Source: Thermocoleostomius sinensis A174 (GTDB taxonomy: Bacteria > Cyanobacteriota > Cyanobacteriia > Elainellales > Elainellaceae). From it: 64,000 nt of DNA. How positions within the stretch are numbered: the first letter of the stretch is position 1; each line of letters begins with the position of its first letter. Where the stretch lies: the NCBI RefSeq assembly GCF_026802175.1, contig NZ_CP113797.1, positions 2,643,026 through 2,707,025 of the forward strand, given 5' to 3'. Both the position numbers and the translations under genes were made by a program. Below, piece by piece: positions 44,217 through 53,108 of this stretch. Under the pieces are notes generated by a model. The model saw only the letters and a list, made by a program, of their open reading frames with translations, did no database searches and had not been told where the DNA came from.

Positions 44217-46364
44217 ATGAGTAAAATTTCATCTCTACCATTGATCTTAAAACGTCATTCCTGGGCAGCTTTGGCGACCTTTGCCTCTGTGGTAGGTACA
44301 GCTTGCGTATATTTATATACAGCTTCTCCTGTTTACGAAGCATCTGGGCGACTGATGCTAGATGAACGGCGCACTAGCGTCTCTGAGTTGGGTCGCGCGT
44401 TATCAGAAATTCCTGAAGGCTCGCAAGGTTCTAATCCGATCGCCACACAGGCGGAGTTGGTGAAGTCGCAGCGGGTATTACGTCGAGCTATAGACCAAGT
44501 GTTTCCAGAGGGGACAAGCCCCCTCGATCAACCAGTTGTCACTCCTGAACAGCTAAGCCAGGACTTGCAAATCAAAATTGTGCCGGCTACCAATATTCTG
44601 GAATTAAGTTATCGTCATTCCGATCCTCAGGTGGCAGCGGATCTTTTAAATGCGATCGCAGATGCCATGATTCAGGAAAACGTTGAGTCAATCCGACGGG
44701 AAGCGTCGTCGGTGCGCAAATTTTTGGAAGATCGCGTTCCTCAACAACAAGCTCGCTTAGAACAAGCAGAAGCGATCGAAAGTCAGTACCGTCAGTCCAG
44801 CGGGGTTGTCTCGTTTGAAGCGCAAACTAGCCGATTGGTAGAAAGCTTAGCCGAAATTGAGAATGAAGAACGAACCGTCATGGCAGACTTACGGCAAGCG
44901 CAAACGCGAGATGCCTTGTTACAACAAGTGACAGGGTTGACGGCTTTGCGGAGTGCTTATACCGCTGTGCGAGTTGGACAAGATGAAGGGCTGCGCAACC
45001 TCAGAACGCAATTGTCCGAGTTGGAAGCGAAGGTGATTGAACATCGATCGCGCTTGGGCGAACGCCATCCCGATTTGCTGGCCGCCATAGAACAACGAGA
45101 CGAAATGCGAGCCTATTATGCTCAACAACTGGCGCGGCTGGTACCCAGCGGCGAATCCGTTCCAGCTAGTGCAGAAGCCGCAGACGATGTTAGTAAAGAT
45201 TTAATTTCACAGTACATTGTGGGCGAAGTTGAGCGCACGGCATTGGAAGATCGGCTGAGGGTTGTAAAAACTGAACGGCAAGGTCTACAATCACGGATTT
45301 CAGAACTACCGATTAAACAACAGCAGTTATCGGCGTTGGTGCGGCAACGAGAAGAAGCTGAAGCCACGCTCAAACTTTTGCAAAGCAAATTGGAGGAAGC
45401 CCGGATTGCCGAAGCTCAATTGGTCAGCAATGTACAAGCGCTAGATTTAGCAGAAATTCCGGATTCTCCGGCTGTGCCGAATCCACCTGTGGTATTTGTG
45501 TTGGCAATTGTGGCAGGAACACTGCTGTCGGCTGGGGTTGTAGCGCTGCTAGAAGCAATGGATGATGTGGTGCGCAGTGCACCCGAAGTGGAAGCCGCCA
45601 TTCAACTTCCGGTGTTAAGCGACTTGCCCAAGCTAGAGCCGATCGCCACCTCTCCCTATGAACTAGAGCATTTCCTCAACGACGCCAACCTTGTTGAACC
45701 CTATCGCTTGTTGTTGAAGACGCTGGAATTTCGCAAAGATAATCAACTGAACGTAATTTTGGTGAGCAGTGCGATGGCAGGAGAGGGCAAATCGGATTTA
45801 GCCGCTCGGTTGGCGGCGGTGGCTGCTATGTTTGCTCGTCGCACCCTGTTAATTGATGCTGACTTACGGCAACCCATTCAACACGGACTGTTTAATGTGC
45901 CTGCTCGACCCGGGCTAACCGATGTCATTGAAGGGCGCAAAACGTTGTCAGAAGCAGTGCAGACAACGGAATTTGGCAATTTGTCGCTGTTGCCTCATGG
46001 CGCTTGGTTGGCTCGCCCGTCGGTAATTGTGGAAGCACCCACTATGAAAACGCTGATCAGTGATGCGGCTGCTCGCTACGATTTAGTAATCATTGATACA
46101 TCTCCAATCAGCCTGTGTGTGGACGCCGTCACGTTGAGTCATCTAACCGATGGCTTGTTGTTTGTCGCTCGGCCAGACCATACTGCTAAAACTGCGATGA
46201 TGCGCGCCATTACCGAGTTAAAAGGTAGCGGCACCTCGATCTTGGGAGTTGTTCTCAACCGTACCACTGATATGACGCGCCCACCTGATAGCTCTTTGAT
46301 TGAGCAACTTCAGCCAGCGATCGACTCACTCCACTCTCTGAGGCAACCGTCTGTCAATAACTGA
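44217..46364 (+). CDS. Polysaccharide co-polymerase / BY-kinase, Wzc-like
   Basis: A 715-residue Wzz/Wzc protein controlling chain length and export. An N-terminal helix (~residues 15-33) is followed by a Wzz region, a long periplasmic coiled coil rich in Gln/Arg/Glu (about 190-400) and a second helix VFVLAIVAGTLLSAGVVALL. The C-terminal BY-kinase domain has Walker A SSAMAGEGKSDLAARLA, Walker A' LLIDADLRQP and Walker B VIIDTSPISL. The C-terminal tail lacks the Tyr cluster normally autophosphorylated in E. coli Wzc. The start at 44217 follows GAGAGAG; 44172 is an alternative. It is followed by wza-like and wzy-like genes. Confidence 0.9.
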   Translation: MSKISSLPLILKRHSWAALATFASVVGTACVYLYTASPVYEASGRLMLDERRTSVSELGRALSEIPEGSQGSNPIATQAELVKSQRVLRRAIDQVFPEGTSPLDQPVVTPEQLSQDLQIKIVPATNILELSYRHSDPQVAADLLNAIADAMIQENVESIRREASSVRKFLEDRVPQQQARLEQAEAIESQYRQSSGVVSFEAQTSRLVESLAEIENEERTVMADLRQAQTRDALLQQVTGLTALRSAYTAVRVGQDEGLRNLRTQLSELEAKVIEHRSRLGERHPDLLAAIEQRDEMRAYYAQQLARLVPSGESVPASAEAADDVSKDLISQYIVGEVERTALEDRLRVVKTERQGLQSRISELPIKQQQLSALVRQREEAEATLKLLQSKLEEARIAEAQLVSNVQALDLAEIPDSPAVPNPPVVFVLAIVAGTLLSAGVVALLEAMDDVVRSAPEVEAAIQLPVLSDLPKLEPIATSPYELEHFLNDANLVEPYRLLLKTLEFRKDNQLNVILVSSAMAGEGKSDLAARLAAVAAMFARRTLLIDADLRQPIQHGLFNVPARPGLTDVIEGRKTLSEAVQTTEFGNLSLLPHGAWLARPSVIVEAPTMKTLISDAAARYDLVIIDTSPISLCVDAVTLSHLTDGLLFVARPDHTAKTAMMRAITELKGSGTSILGVVLNRTTDMTRPPDSSLIEQLQPAIDSLHSLRQPSVNN

Positions 46365-46471
46365 TCGGTTTCTCTATCTTTACGCTTTCCTGAATCGATA
46401 CAAAATTTCTGTTATTACAGCGCCCATCTACTATCCTCTACTCTTCGATTTTTTATCATCAGGAATTACCT

Positions 46472-47581
46472 ATGAGACTATCAGTTTTCTCACCATCAAT
46501 TGCGATCGCTATCCTTTCTGTCTTTGGAGTTGGAACAGCGACCGTGGCACAATCGATCTCGCCCACTGAGCAGAGAGCCGAGCCGATCCCTGAGCAAACA
46601 GTTCCAGCAATGTCTGTGAACTCCGCGTTGAGCGACGTCTCATGGAGCGATCCGTCCTCAACCCCCCTCAAGGCTGGCGATCGATTACAAGTCACCGTTG
46701 TGGGATTTCCCGAACTCTCTGGAGAACAACTTGTTACTTCAAACGGTGGAATTCAGTTACCTATGGCCGGTTTAATTCAGGTATCTGGATTAACGCCGCC
46801 GCAAGCCGTGGCCAAAATTACCGATGCTCTTCTGCCCTATGTCCGCTATCCGCAGGTGGGGTTGTCAGTTGTTGCCTTCAGCCCTATCCGAGTTAGCATT
46901 ACCGGGGAAGTGCGTCATCCTGGACCGCGCGTCATGTCCGCTGCGACTGCTTCTACTCAGGCAACGAGTCCCATCCCAACCAGCAGTGCCATGACGTTGA
47001 GCGAGGCGCTGACGTTAGCCGGCGGTATCACCCCCAATGCAGATGTGCAGAACATTCTCATTCGTCGTACTGTTCATCATCATGATGATTCTGGTAGTTC
47101 CAACCCTCCTGCTGTTGCTCGAACAGAAATTCCAGTGGATTTATGGCAGGCAATTCAGACAGGGGATCTGTCCGCTGATCCACGTTTGCAAGATGGAGAT
47201 GAAATCATCGTGCCGACGATTCAAGTTGCGCACAGTTATCAACGGCAATTGCTAGCCTCGACCATCGCTCCGGCTCAAATTACGGTACAGGTTGCGGGAG
47301 AGGTGCTAAATCCCGGACAAATTCAAGTCGATCCGCGATCGGGGGTCAGCGAAGCAGTCGCGGCGGCAGGTGGCCCTACCGATGATGCCAACACACGATC
47401 GATTGAACTATTGCGCATGGTAGATGGTCGATTAGAGCGCCAAACCTATGATTTTGGCGATGCGTCTAGCCCGTTACTGGATGGCGATGTCATTGTAGTT
47501 TCCAAATCTAATTCCAGTAGCCTTCTTGATTCGTTAGGACGAATTATTCCATTACTTAATCCATTCCTATTCTTGTTCTAG
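46472..47581 (+). CDS. Outer-membrane polysaccharide export protein, Wza/SLBB type
   Basis: A 369-residue exported protein with a signal peptide ending near GTATVAQS. The Poly_export domain begins LKAGDRLQVTVVGFPELSG and runs to about residue 145. Two SLBB-type repeats follow: VSITGEVRHPGPRVM near 150 and VQVAGEVLNPGQIQVDPRSG near 285. The C-terminal LNPFLFLF is hydrophobic. It forms the outer-membrane or periplasmic channel part of polysaccharide export together with Wzc. No lipobox Cys is present in the signal peptide, unlike E. coli Wza, so it is probably not a lipoprotein; this is commonly so in cyanobacteria. Confidence 0.88.
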   Translation: MRLSVFSPSIAIAILSVFGVGTATVAQSISPTEQRAEPIPEQTVPAMSVNSALSDVSWSDPSSTPLKAGDRLQVTVVGFPELSGEQLVTSNGGIQLPMAGLIQVSGLTPPQAVAKITDALLPYVRYPQVGLSVVAFSPIRVSITGEVRHPGPRVMSAATASTQATSPIPTSSAMTLSEALTLAGGITPNADVQNILIRRTVHHHDDSGSSNPPAVARTEIPVDLWQAIQTGDLSADPRLQDGDEIIVPTIQVAHSYQRQLLASTIAPAQITVQVAGEVLNPGQIQVDPRSGVSEAVAAAGGPTDDANTRSIELLRMVDGRLERQTYDFGDASSPLLDGDVIVVSKSNSSSLLDSLGRIIPLLNPFLFLF

Positions 47582-47619
47582 CGCTGGGTTTAACAAACTT
47601 TGTGTAAGGGCTACTAATT

Positions 47620-49065
47620 GTGTTTATTCATCAACAAAATCGTTCCATATATTTACCGATTGCTATTGTCACCGGGGCAATCGGACTAGGAGCCGTCGTT
47701 GGATTACTCGCTGGGGCCAAACCCTTGTATTTAGGCATCTTACTCGTTGCTGCTCTGGTCTTTCTGCTGTTTTTTCTGCGATTTGAGCAAACAGTCTTAG
47801 GATTGCTAATTTTACGCAGCGCGATCGACAGTTTTGTGGGGCTACAGTTGCCGTCTGTTTTTGCCGTTGGCTTAAATTTGCTCATCATCGTTTATGTACT
47901 TATGGCTTTGGCAACCGATCGATCTGTGCGTACCGATCGATTTTGGTGGTTTTTTGCAGGTTGGTGGCTGATACAAGGCTTGTGGCTGGTGCTGCTGGCA
48001 ATGGGCGCATTGGGACACTCTGCCTCGCTGATGTCAGACAGCATTCGCGAGTGGGTGCGGCTGTTTTCTTGGGTCATGGTGTATCTGCTGATTCTGCAAC
48101 TGCGCGGTCGCGTTGCGCCTCAAACCATTATCTCTGCGCTGTTTCTATCGTTAATTATCCCGATTGCGGTGGCGGTGCTGCAAATGGTGGCTCCTTCAGT
48201 GCTGCCGAATGAACTATCTCCGGTGATGGGATTAGATCCAGGTGCGGCCCTACCCGATGAAGGCGTGCGAATTCGCGGCACGATCGGTCATGCCAATAGC
48301 TTTACCACGTATCTCCTCTTGTTTATCGCCTTGACGCTATGGAAAATGGAACACTCTAAACAACGCTGGCTGTGGTTGCCGCTGCTAGGGACATTGATCG
48401 TTTGCCTTGTTGCAGCTAAAGCGCTATTCGGCGTGGTGATGCTAGGTGTGTTCATGCTGGTGTTAATGGCTCCCCGGCTAAACGGGCTGAACTTGATTGG
48501 TGGCGCAATTTTATTCACGCTGGTGATTGCCTTGTTTGCCAGCAGCGAATTTGGTAGACAACGACTCGGTTCGATCGCCAATACCCCGCTACTAAATCCA
48601 GACATCGACATTTCTCGCGCAATTTTATTGTCTAACTCAGATTACAACAGTTTCAATTGGCGAATTTCTCAATGGTATACATTGCTGAATGCCTGGAAGC
48701 AGTATCCAATTTTTGGCTATGGACTGGGATTAAGTATTCACACTTCAGGTAATAACTTGCTTCCTCACAATGATTACATTCGATCGTTAGTAGAGGGAGG
48801 CGTTGTTGGATTTAGCGCGTTTATAGGCTTATTGGGGATGCAAGCCATGCGCTTGTTGCGCCTACGACAACGGTTGCAACCCGGACCTCAGCGCAATTTT
48901 TGCTGGACACTTTTTGCGATGTTTGTGGCAATGTGTGTAGGCATGATAACTGAAAATATCTGGAGTCACACTTTGCTGTTTTTCTATTGGTGGACACTCT
49001 GGGTTGCGGCTAGTTGGGACTGGGAACAGCCCACATCCCAGCCTGTATCTGTACCAGAAACGTAA
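47620..49065 (+). CDS. O-antigen ligase/polymerase family protein, Wzy-like
   Basis: A 481-residue integral membrane protein with about 12 helices and the Wzy_C/O-antigen-ligase loop: a long periplasmic segment ends in NWRISQWYTLLNAWKQYPIFG and GLSIHTSGNNLLPHNDYIRS, where the conserved Pro-His-Asn is seen. It polymerises repeat units or ligates polysaccharide at the periplasmic face. The start is GTG at 47620 with TAAGGG upstream. It is 38 bases behind the Wza gene. Confidence 0.87.
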   Translation: MFIHQQNRSIYLPIAIVTGAIGLGAVVGLLAGAKPLYLGILLVAALVFLLFFLRFEQTVLGLLILRSAIDSFVGLQLPSVFAVGLNLLIIVYVLMALATDRSVRTDRFWWFFAGWWLIQGLWLVLLAMGALGHSASLMSDSIREWVRLFSWVMVYLLILQLRGRVAPQTIISALFLSLIIPIAVAVLQMVAPSVLPNELSPVMGLDPGAALPDEGVRIRGTIGHANSFTTYLLLFIALTLWKMEHSKQRWLWLPLLGTLIVCLVAAKALFGVVMLGVFMLVLMAPRLNGLNLIGGAILFTLVIALFASSEFGRQRLGSIANTPLLNPDIDISRAILLSNSDYNSFNWRISQWYTLLNAWKQYPIFGYGLGLSIHTSGNNLLPHNDYIRSLVEGGVVGFSAFIGLLGMQAMRLLRLRQRLQPGPQRNFCWTLFAMFVAMCVGMITENIWSHTLLFFYWWTLWVAASWDWEQPTSQPVSVPET

Positions 49066-49242
49066 TAACTCTGAAAAGAATAACCATCGTTGCAGCCGTT
49101 CATGTGCCTAACTGCTATCAATTTATCAAACTAACGTGACGAATCAAAAAAGATGAGAAGGGAGCACTTCCACCTTCCCCATCTGTAGCCCCAAATCTTT
49201 ATATCACTTGGCAACCACTATTCTTAATACCCCAGAACAGGA

Positions 49243-49812
49243 ATGGCAGTCATGAAGAAAATGATTCGCTATATCTTTCAAGATTGGTCCGTTAATCGAT
49301 CGGCTAGTATCAAGTCAAGTCTGGTCTTAGCACTGTTTCGACTGGCTCAATTAGCAACTCGATCGCCGCGCTATTTAGCAGGTTTGGCAAGCGTATATGG
49401 CGTGCTATACCAAGTGCTCGTAGGTTGGCTACTAGGAATTGAGTTACCTAGTTCTGTGCAAGTGGGTCAATACTTAAAACTGCGGCATGGCGTAGCCTTG
49501 GTAGTGCATCGGGATACGGTGATTGGCGATTACTGCACGCTGCGGCACTCTACGACAATTGGCAACAAGCAGCGATCGGACGGCTCATTCACTAACGCTC
49601 CCAAAATTGGTAATCATGTCGATATTGGAGCCAATGTGGTGATATTAGGAGCGATTACCATCGGAGATCATGCGGTGATTGGTGCAGGAGCCGTGGTAGT
49701 GAAGGATGTGCCGTCTGGTGCAGTAGTGGCAGGCAATCCTGCTAAAATCCTTGGCGTTGTCAATCAATCTACCAATCATGAAACAGAATTTCCTCTAATG
49801 ATGGAGGTTTAG
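49243..49812 (+). CDS. Hexapeptide-repeat acetyltransferase (WcaB/serine acetyltransferase-like)
   Basis: A 189-residue left-handed beta-helix acetyltransferase, likely O-acetylating a sugar of the polysaccharide. An N-terminal helical part (to ~75) is followed by hexapeptide repeats VGQYLKLRHGVALVVHRDTV, GDYCTLRHSTTIGNK, PKIGNHVDIGANVVILGAI and AVIGAGAVVVKDVPSGAVVA with the final GNPAKILG. The central catalytic-type His lies in the VHRD segment. A polar tail of about 20 residues ends the protein. It is followed by a GT2 gene only 3 bases downstream. Confidence 0.9.
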   Translation: MAVMKKMIRYIFQDWSVNRSASIKSSLVLALFRLAQLATRSPRYLAGLASVYGVLYQVLVGWLLGIELPSSVQVGQYLKLRHGVALVVHRDTVIGDYCTLRHSTTIGNKQRSDGSFTNAPKIGNHVDIGANVVILGAITIGDHAVIGAGAVVVKDVPSGAVVAGNPAKILGVVNQSTNHETEFPLMMEV

Positions 49813-49815
49813 TGT

Positions 49816-50811
49816 ATGCCTAAGGTTTCTGTTATCGTTCCTACCTATAACTCGATCGCGTATCTTCCTGAAACGATCGAGAGTATATTACAGCAAACAT
49901 TCACTGATTTTGAAGTGCTGATTGTCGATGACGGTAGCACCGATCAGACGGTAGCGTGGGCCAAGCAAATCGTTGATCCCCGGGTACGGGTCATAATGCA
50001 ACCGAACCAAGGAGTTTCAGTGGCTCGCAATACAGGCATTCTGCAAGCCCAAGGAGAGTATGTAGCGTTTCTAGATGCCGATGATACCTGGAATCACTCT
50101 AAATTAGAACAACAAGTCTATTATTTAGATACTCATCCGAAGATTGGCTGGGTACATAGTTGGGTATCGCTGATTGACGCGCAGAGTCAACCGATTGGTA
50201 AACCGCTAATTTCGTCAGCCGAGGGACAAATTTGGGAAGAATTGCTGATTCGCAATGCCATTGCTTGTTGTTCAGTGATGGTGCGGCGATCGTGTTTTTC
50301 TGTGGCAGGATTGTTTGATCCCAATATTCGCTCAGCGGAAGATTGGGAATTGTGGATTCGTCTTGCGTTTCATTACCCAATTGGGTTAATTAAAGAACCT
50401 CTAGCACGATATCGAGTCTTACCAACAAGCAAATCTAAGAATTGCCAACTAGTAGAACGATCGTTGCATCAAATTATTGAAAAAACTTTTGCAGACATTC
50501 CACTTAACTACCAATCATGGAAGTCCCGCAGCTACGGCTACGCCTACTTATATTTGGCGTGGAAGGCACTGCAAGGTCAAACCAAAGATATCAGTGCAGC
50601 AATCCGGTATCGACAACAAGCCAAACAATACTGTCCTCGTTTGCGTTATTCCGTCGAGTATCTGCGTTTAGGTGTGGCGATTGGTTTGATACAAGTAGTT
50701 GGAGGCGATCGCTATACATTGTTTTTGCGCACGGTGAATAGGCTGCAAGGGTGGATCACTCAGGTACAAAGGATAAACGTTCGCTGGCATTCTCAACAAG
50801 AATCATTGTAA
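49816..50811 (+). CDS. Glycosyltransferase family 2
   Basis: A 331-residue inverting GT-A enzyme. It starts KVSVIVPTYNSIAYLPETIE, with VLIVDDGSTDQT (nucleotide-binding Asp) and EYVAFLDADDTW (DxD metal motif) at residues ~80-92. SAEDWELWIRLAFHYPIGL carries the ED of the catalytic base. The gene follows the acetyltransferase stop by 3 bases, with GGAGG overlapping the end of that gene, so it is translationally coupled. The C-terminal ~100 residues are helical. Confidence 0.92.
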   Translation: MPKVSVIVPTYNSIAYLPETIESILQQTFTDFEVLIVDDGSTDQTVAWAKQIVDPRVRVIMQPNQGVSVARNTGILQAQGEYVAFLDADDTWNHSKLEQQVYYLDTHPKIGWVHSWVSLIDAQSQPIGKPLISSAEGQIWEELLIRNAIACCSVMVRRSCFSVAGLFDPNIRSAEDWELWIRLAFHYPIGLIKEPLARYRVLPTSKSKNCQLVERSLHQIIEKTFADIPLNYQSWKSRSYGYAYLYLAWKALQGQTKDISAAIRYRQQAKQYCPRLRYSVEYLRLGVAIGLIQVVGGDRYTLFLRTVNRLQGWITQVQRINVRWHSQQESL

Positions 50812-50869
50812 TGTGCTTGCTCAGGTTTGCATCCTTATCTAGATTCGGCGATGTTATTCGTATTAGCTC

Positions 50870-52126
50870 ATGACACTCACTCAAACACTGAAGCGGCTTT
50901 CCTCGAATCAATTTGCCAGAAATGTTGGTTGGTTGGGCGGTGCAGAACTGGTGCAACGAGTCTTTCGCCTAGCTACCACTGTTACCTTAGCGCGAGTTTT
51001 TACGCCGGAAGACTATGGGATGGTTTCGGCAATTTATACAACGTTTGAGTTTGGCAATGTGCTTTGTTTACGAGGAGGAATTGGAGCTAAGGTGGTGCAA
51101 GCATCTGATTCCGAACTGGCTATTATCACCAATACGTCTTATTGGCTGAACTGGCTGTTGTGCGGAGCGATCGCCTTGATTCAGTGTGCCTTAGCTTATC
51201 CGATCGCCCAGTTTTATGGTAGTTCTGAATTATTTCTACCCATTTGCGTCCTGGCGTTGAGCTATTTAATCTTGCCTGTGTTTTTGGTGCAATCGTCGCT
51301 CGTGGAACGGGAAAATCGGTTGCATGTTAGAGCCTGGGGATCGGCAGCACAGACGATCGTTAGTAACTTAATAATGGTAGTGTTAGCTGCACTAGGTTGG
51401 GGCGTTTGGGCGGTCGTTTGGGCAATTGTTTGTAGTTATCCAGTGTGGATTTTCATCACCTATCGCAATCATGATTGGCGGCCTCGGCAGGACTTTAATT
51501 TGAATCAGTGGCAAGACATTCTTCGGTTCGGTAGCCAGATGCTAGGAGTAGAGTTACTGAATCGAATTCGCTTCAACATCGACTATCTGCTAGTAGCTCA
51601 TTTTCTAGGGTTGGAAGTTTTGGGGCTTTACTTTTTTGCCTTTAATGCTGGACTCGGAATTAGCCTTAGTGTAATTGGGTCTTTAACACTGGCTTGGTAT
51701 CCTCATTTCTGTCAGGTACGCACAGATCTGAATCAACTGAAGCAGCGATATTTTGGTAGCTTCAAAACCATTCTGACAATTGTTGTCCCAATCGTACTCT
51801 TACAAACCAGTCTTGCCCCCCTCTATGTGCCAATTGTTTTTGGGCCACAATGGACTTCTGCTATTCCCATTTTAATTTTGATTTGTTTTTCTGCTATTCC
51901 CATCGCTTTATCACGAGCAAATTCTCAACTGTTACAAACATTAGATCAGATTGTGATTGATTTGCGCTGGAATGTTATATTCACTGTTTTCTTTGCTGTT
52001 TGTATTTACTTTGCCGTTTCAGGCGGAATTACCTGGGTGGGGATTACGGTTCTACTAACGCAAGCAATCTGTGTGCCGTTTTTCACTATTTGGGTCATCC
52101 ATTATGTTTTTGGATGGAGAAGCTAG
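50870..52126 (+). CDS. Polysaccharide flippase, Wzx/RfbX-like (MATE-like fold)
   Basis: A 418-residue membrane protein of the polysaccharide-synthase (Wzx/MOP) family, which flips undecaprenyl-linked repeat units across the inner membrane. The N-terminal LGGAELVQRVFRLATTVTLARVFTPEDYGM is the typical first-helix segment, followed by ~10-12 helices. A central charged loop YRNHDWRPRQDFNLNQWQDI separates the two bundles. With Wzy and Wzc it forms a complete Wzx/Wzy-type assembly set. The next gene starts 3 bases after the stop. Confidence 0.9.
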   Translation: MTLTQTLKRLSSNQFARNVGWLGGAELVQRVFRLATTVTLARVFTPEDYGMVSAIYTTFEFGNVLCLRGGIGAKVVQASDSELAIITNTSYWLNWLLCGAIALIQCALAYPIAQFYGSSELFLPICVLALSYLILPVFLVQSSLVERENRLHVRAWGSAAQTIVSNLIMVVLAALGWGVWAVVWAIVCSYPVWIFITYRNHDWRPRQDFNLNQWQDILRFGSQMLGVELLNRIRFNIDYLLVAHFLGLEVLGLYFFAFNAGLGISLSVIGSLTLAWYPHFCQVRTDLNQLKQRYFGSFKTILTIVVPIVLLQTSLAPLYVPIVFGPQWTSAIPILILICFSAIPIALSRANSQLLQTLDQIVIDLRWNVIFTVFFAVCIYFAVSGGITWVGITVLLTQAICVPFFTIWVIHYVFGWRS

Positions 52127-52129
52127 ATT

Positions 52130-53071
52130 ATGAAAACGCTTTACACCGACTTACAAAAACAGGTAAATCAAGCCCTGTGGAAGTTAACACAATCCTCAAT
52201 GAAATCAGCTAGTTCTCCGCCAAATTTGCCTGTTTCGACAACGATGCAGATTTACTGGCCAACGGTCTATCAATGGGCATTGGCTCAAAAGTGGGTTGGC
52301 TCTTTGGTAAAAAACTTTCAGCAATATCTTCCAGTTCAATTCAGTAATATTCCACAGCCTTATCAGGGTATCGTGATTTTTCAAGTTAGGAAAGACAGCG
52401 AGCTACAGTCTGTTGCGATCGATTACAGTGATTCTTCAACAGTAAATTTAGATTGTGCACAACAGGTTAGACTTTATTTCAAAATGCAGTATCTTTGTGA
52501 GGGTTATCAACTTGCTCATGTTGTTCCTGGAGGTTTTGTTCCAGCAGATAAAAACCTATATCGCCATTTACCGTATCTACGTCATCAGCGCGATCGAAAA
52601 ACATTCACTTACGATGTGTATGGACGATTTGGAAGGCATCTAGGAACAGCCATTCGCACCCAAGCCGTAGAGATTTTGTCTCAACAACACCAATTTCGCT
52701 ATGAAGGCGGGCTGAAGAAAGTGCGCTACCTCCGATCGTTGCAAGAAATCAGCCGATCAAAGGTCTGTCTTGATTTACCAGGGAATGGATCGTTTTGCTT
52801 CCGCTTAGTTGATTATTTCGCAGTTGGCGCCTGCGTGATTAGCTATCCACATCGAACCCGTCTGCCGAGTCCACTTGTCGATCGGCAGCACATTGTGTAC
52901 TGTCGCGAAGATTTTTCAGATTTACTGGATCTATGTGCCTATTACCTTGAGAACGAAGTGGCACGTGAACAGATTTGTCAACAATCTCGCCACTATTTCG
53001 ATCACTATCTCGATCGCACACAACTATCCCAATATTACTTGACTACTATCCACAACGTCTTATTTTGTTGA
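52130..53071 (+). CDS. Glycosyltransferase-like protein (exostosin/GT-B C-terminal type)
   Basis: A 313-residue soluble protein. The C-terminal part has SRSKVCLDLPGNGSFCFRLVDYFAVGACVISYP, which resembles the donor-binding half of GT-B glycosyltransferases of the exostosin-like group (Glyco_trans_1_2). The N-terminal half has no motif that I recognise. It is translationally coupled to the flippase gene (3-base spacing). Its role as a sugar transferase in the repeat unit is inferred from context. Confidence 0.6.
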   Translation: MKTLYTDLQKQVNQALWKLTQSSMKSASSPPNLPVSTTMQIYWPTVYQWALAQKWVGSLVKNFQQYLPVQFSNIPQPYQGIVIFQVRKDSELQSVAIDYSDSSTVNLDCAQQVRLYFKMQYLCEGYQLAHVVPGGFVPADKNLYRHLPYLRHQRDRKTFTYDVYGRFGRHLGTAIRTQAVEILSQQHQFRYEGGLKKVRYLRSLQEISRSKVCLDLPGNGSFCFRLVDYFAVGACVISYPHRTRLPSPLVDRQHIVYCREDFSDLLDLCAYYLENEVAREQICQQSRHYFDHYLDRTQLSQYYLTTIHNVLFC

Positions 53072-53108
53072 TGGATACATTGATTTAGATTATGGTATCA
53101 CCTTCATC

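Noticed and set aside
49151-49190. Imperfect inverted repeat GATGAGAAGG ... CCTTCCCCATC after the Wzy gene
   Set aside because: Mismatched stem and no T-tract; too weak to call a terminator.
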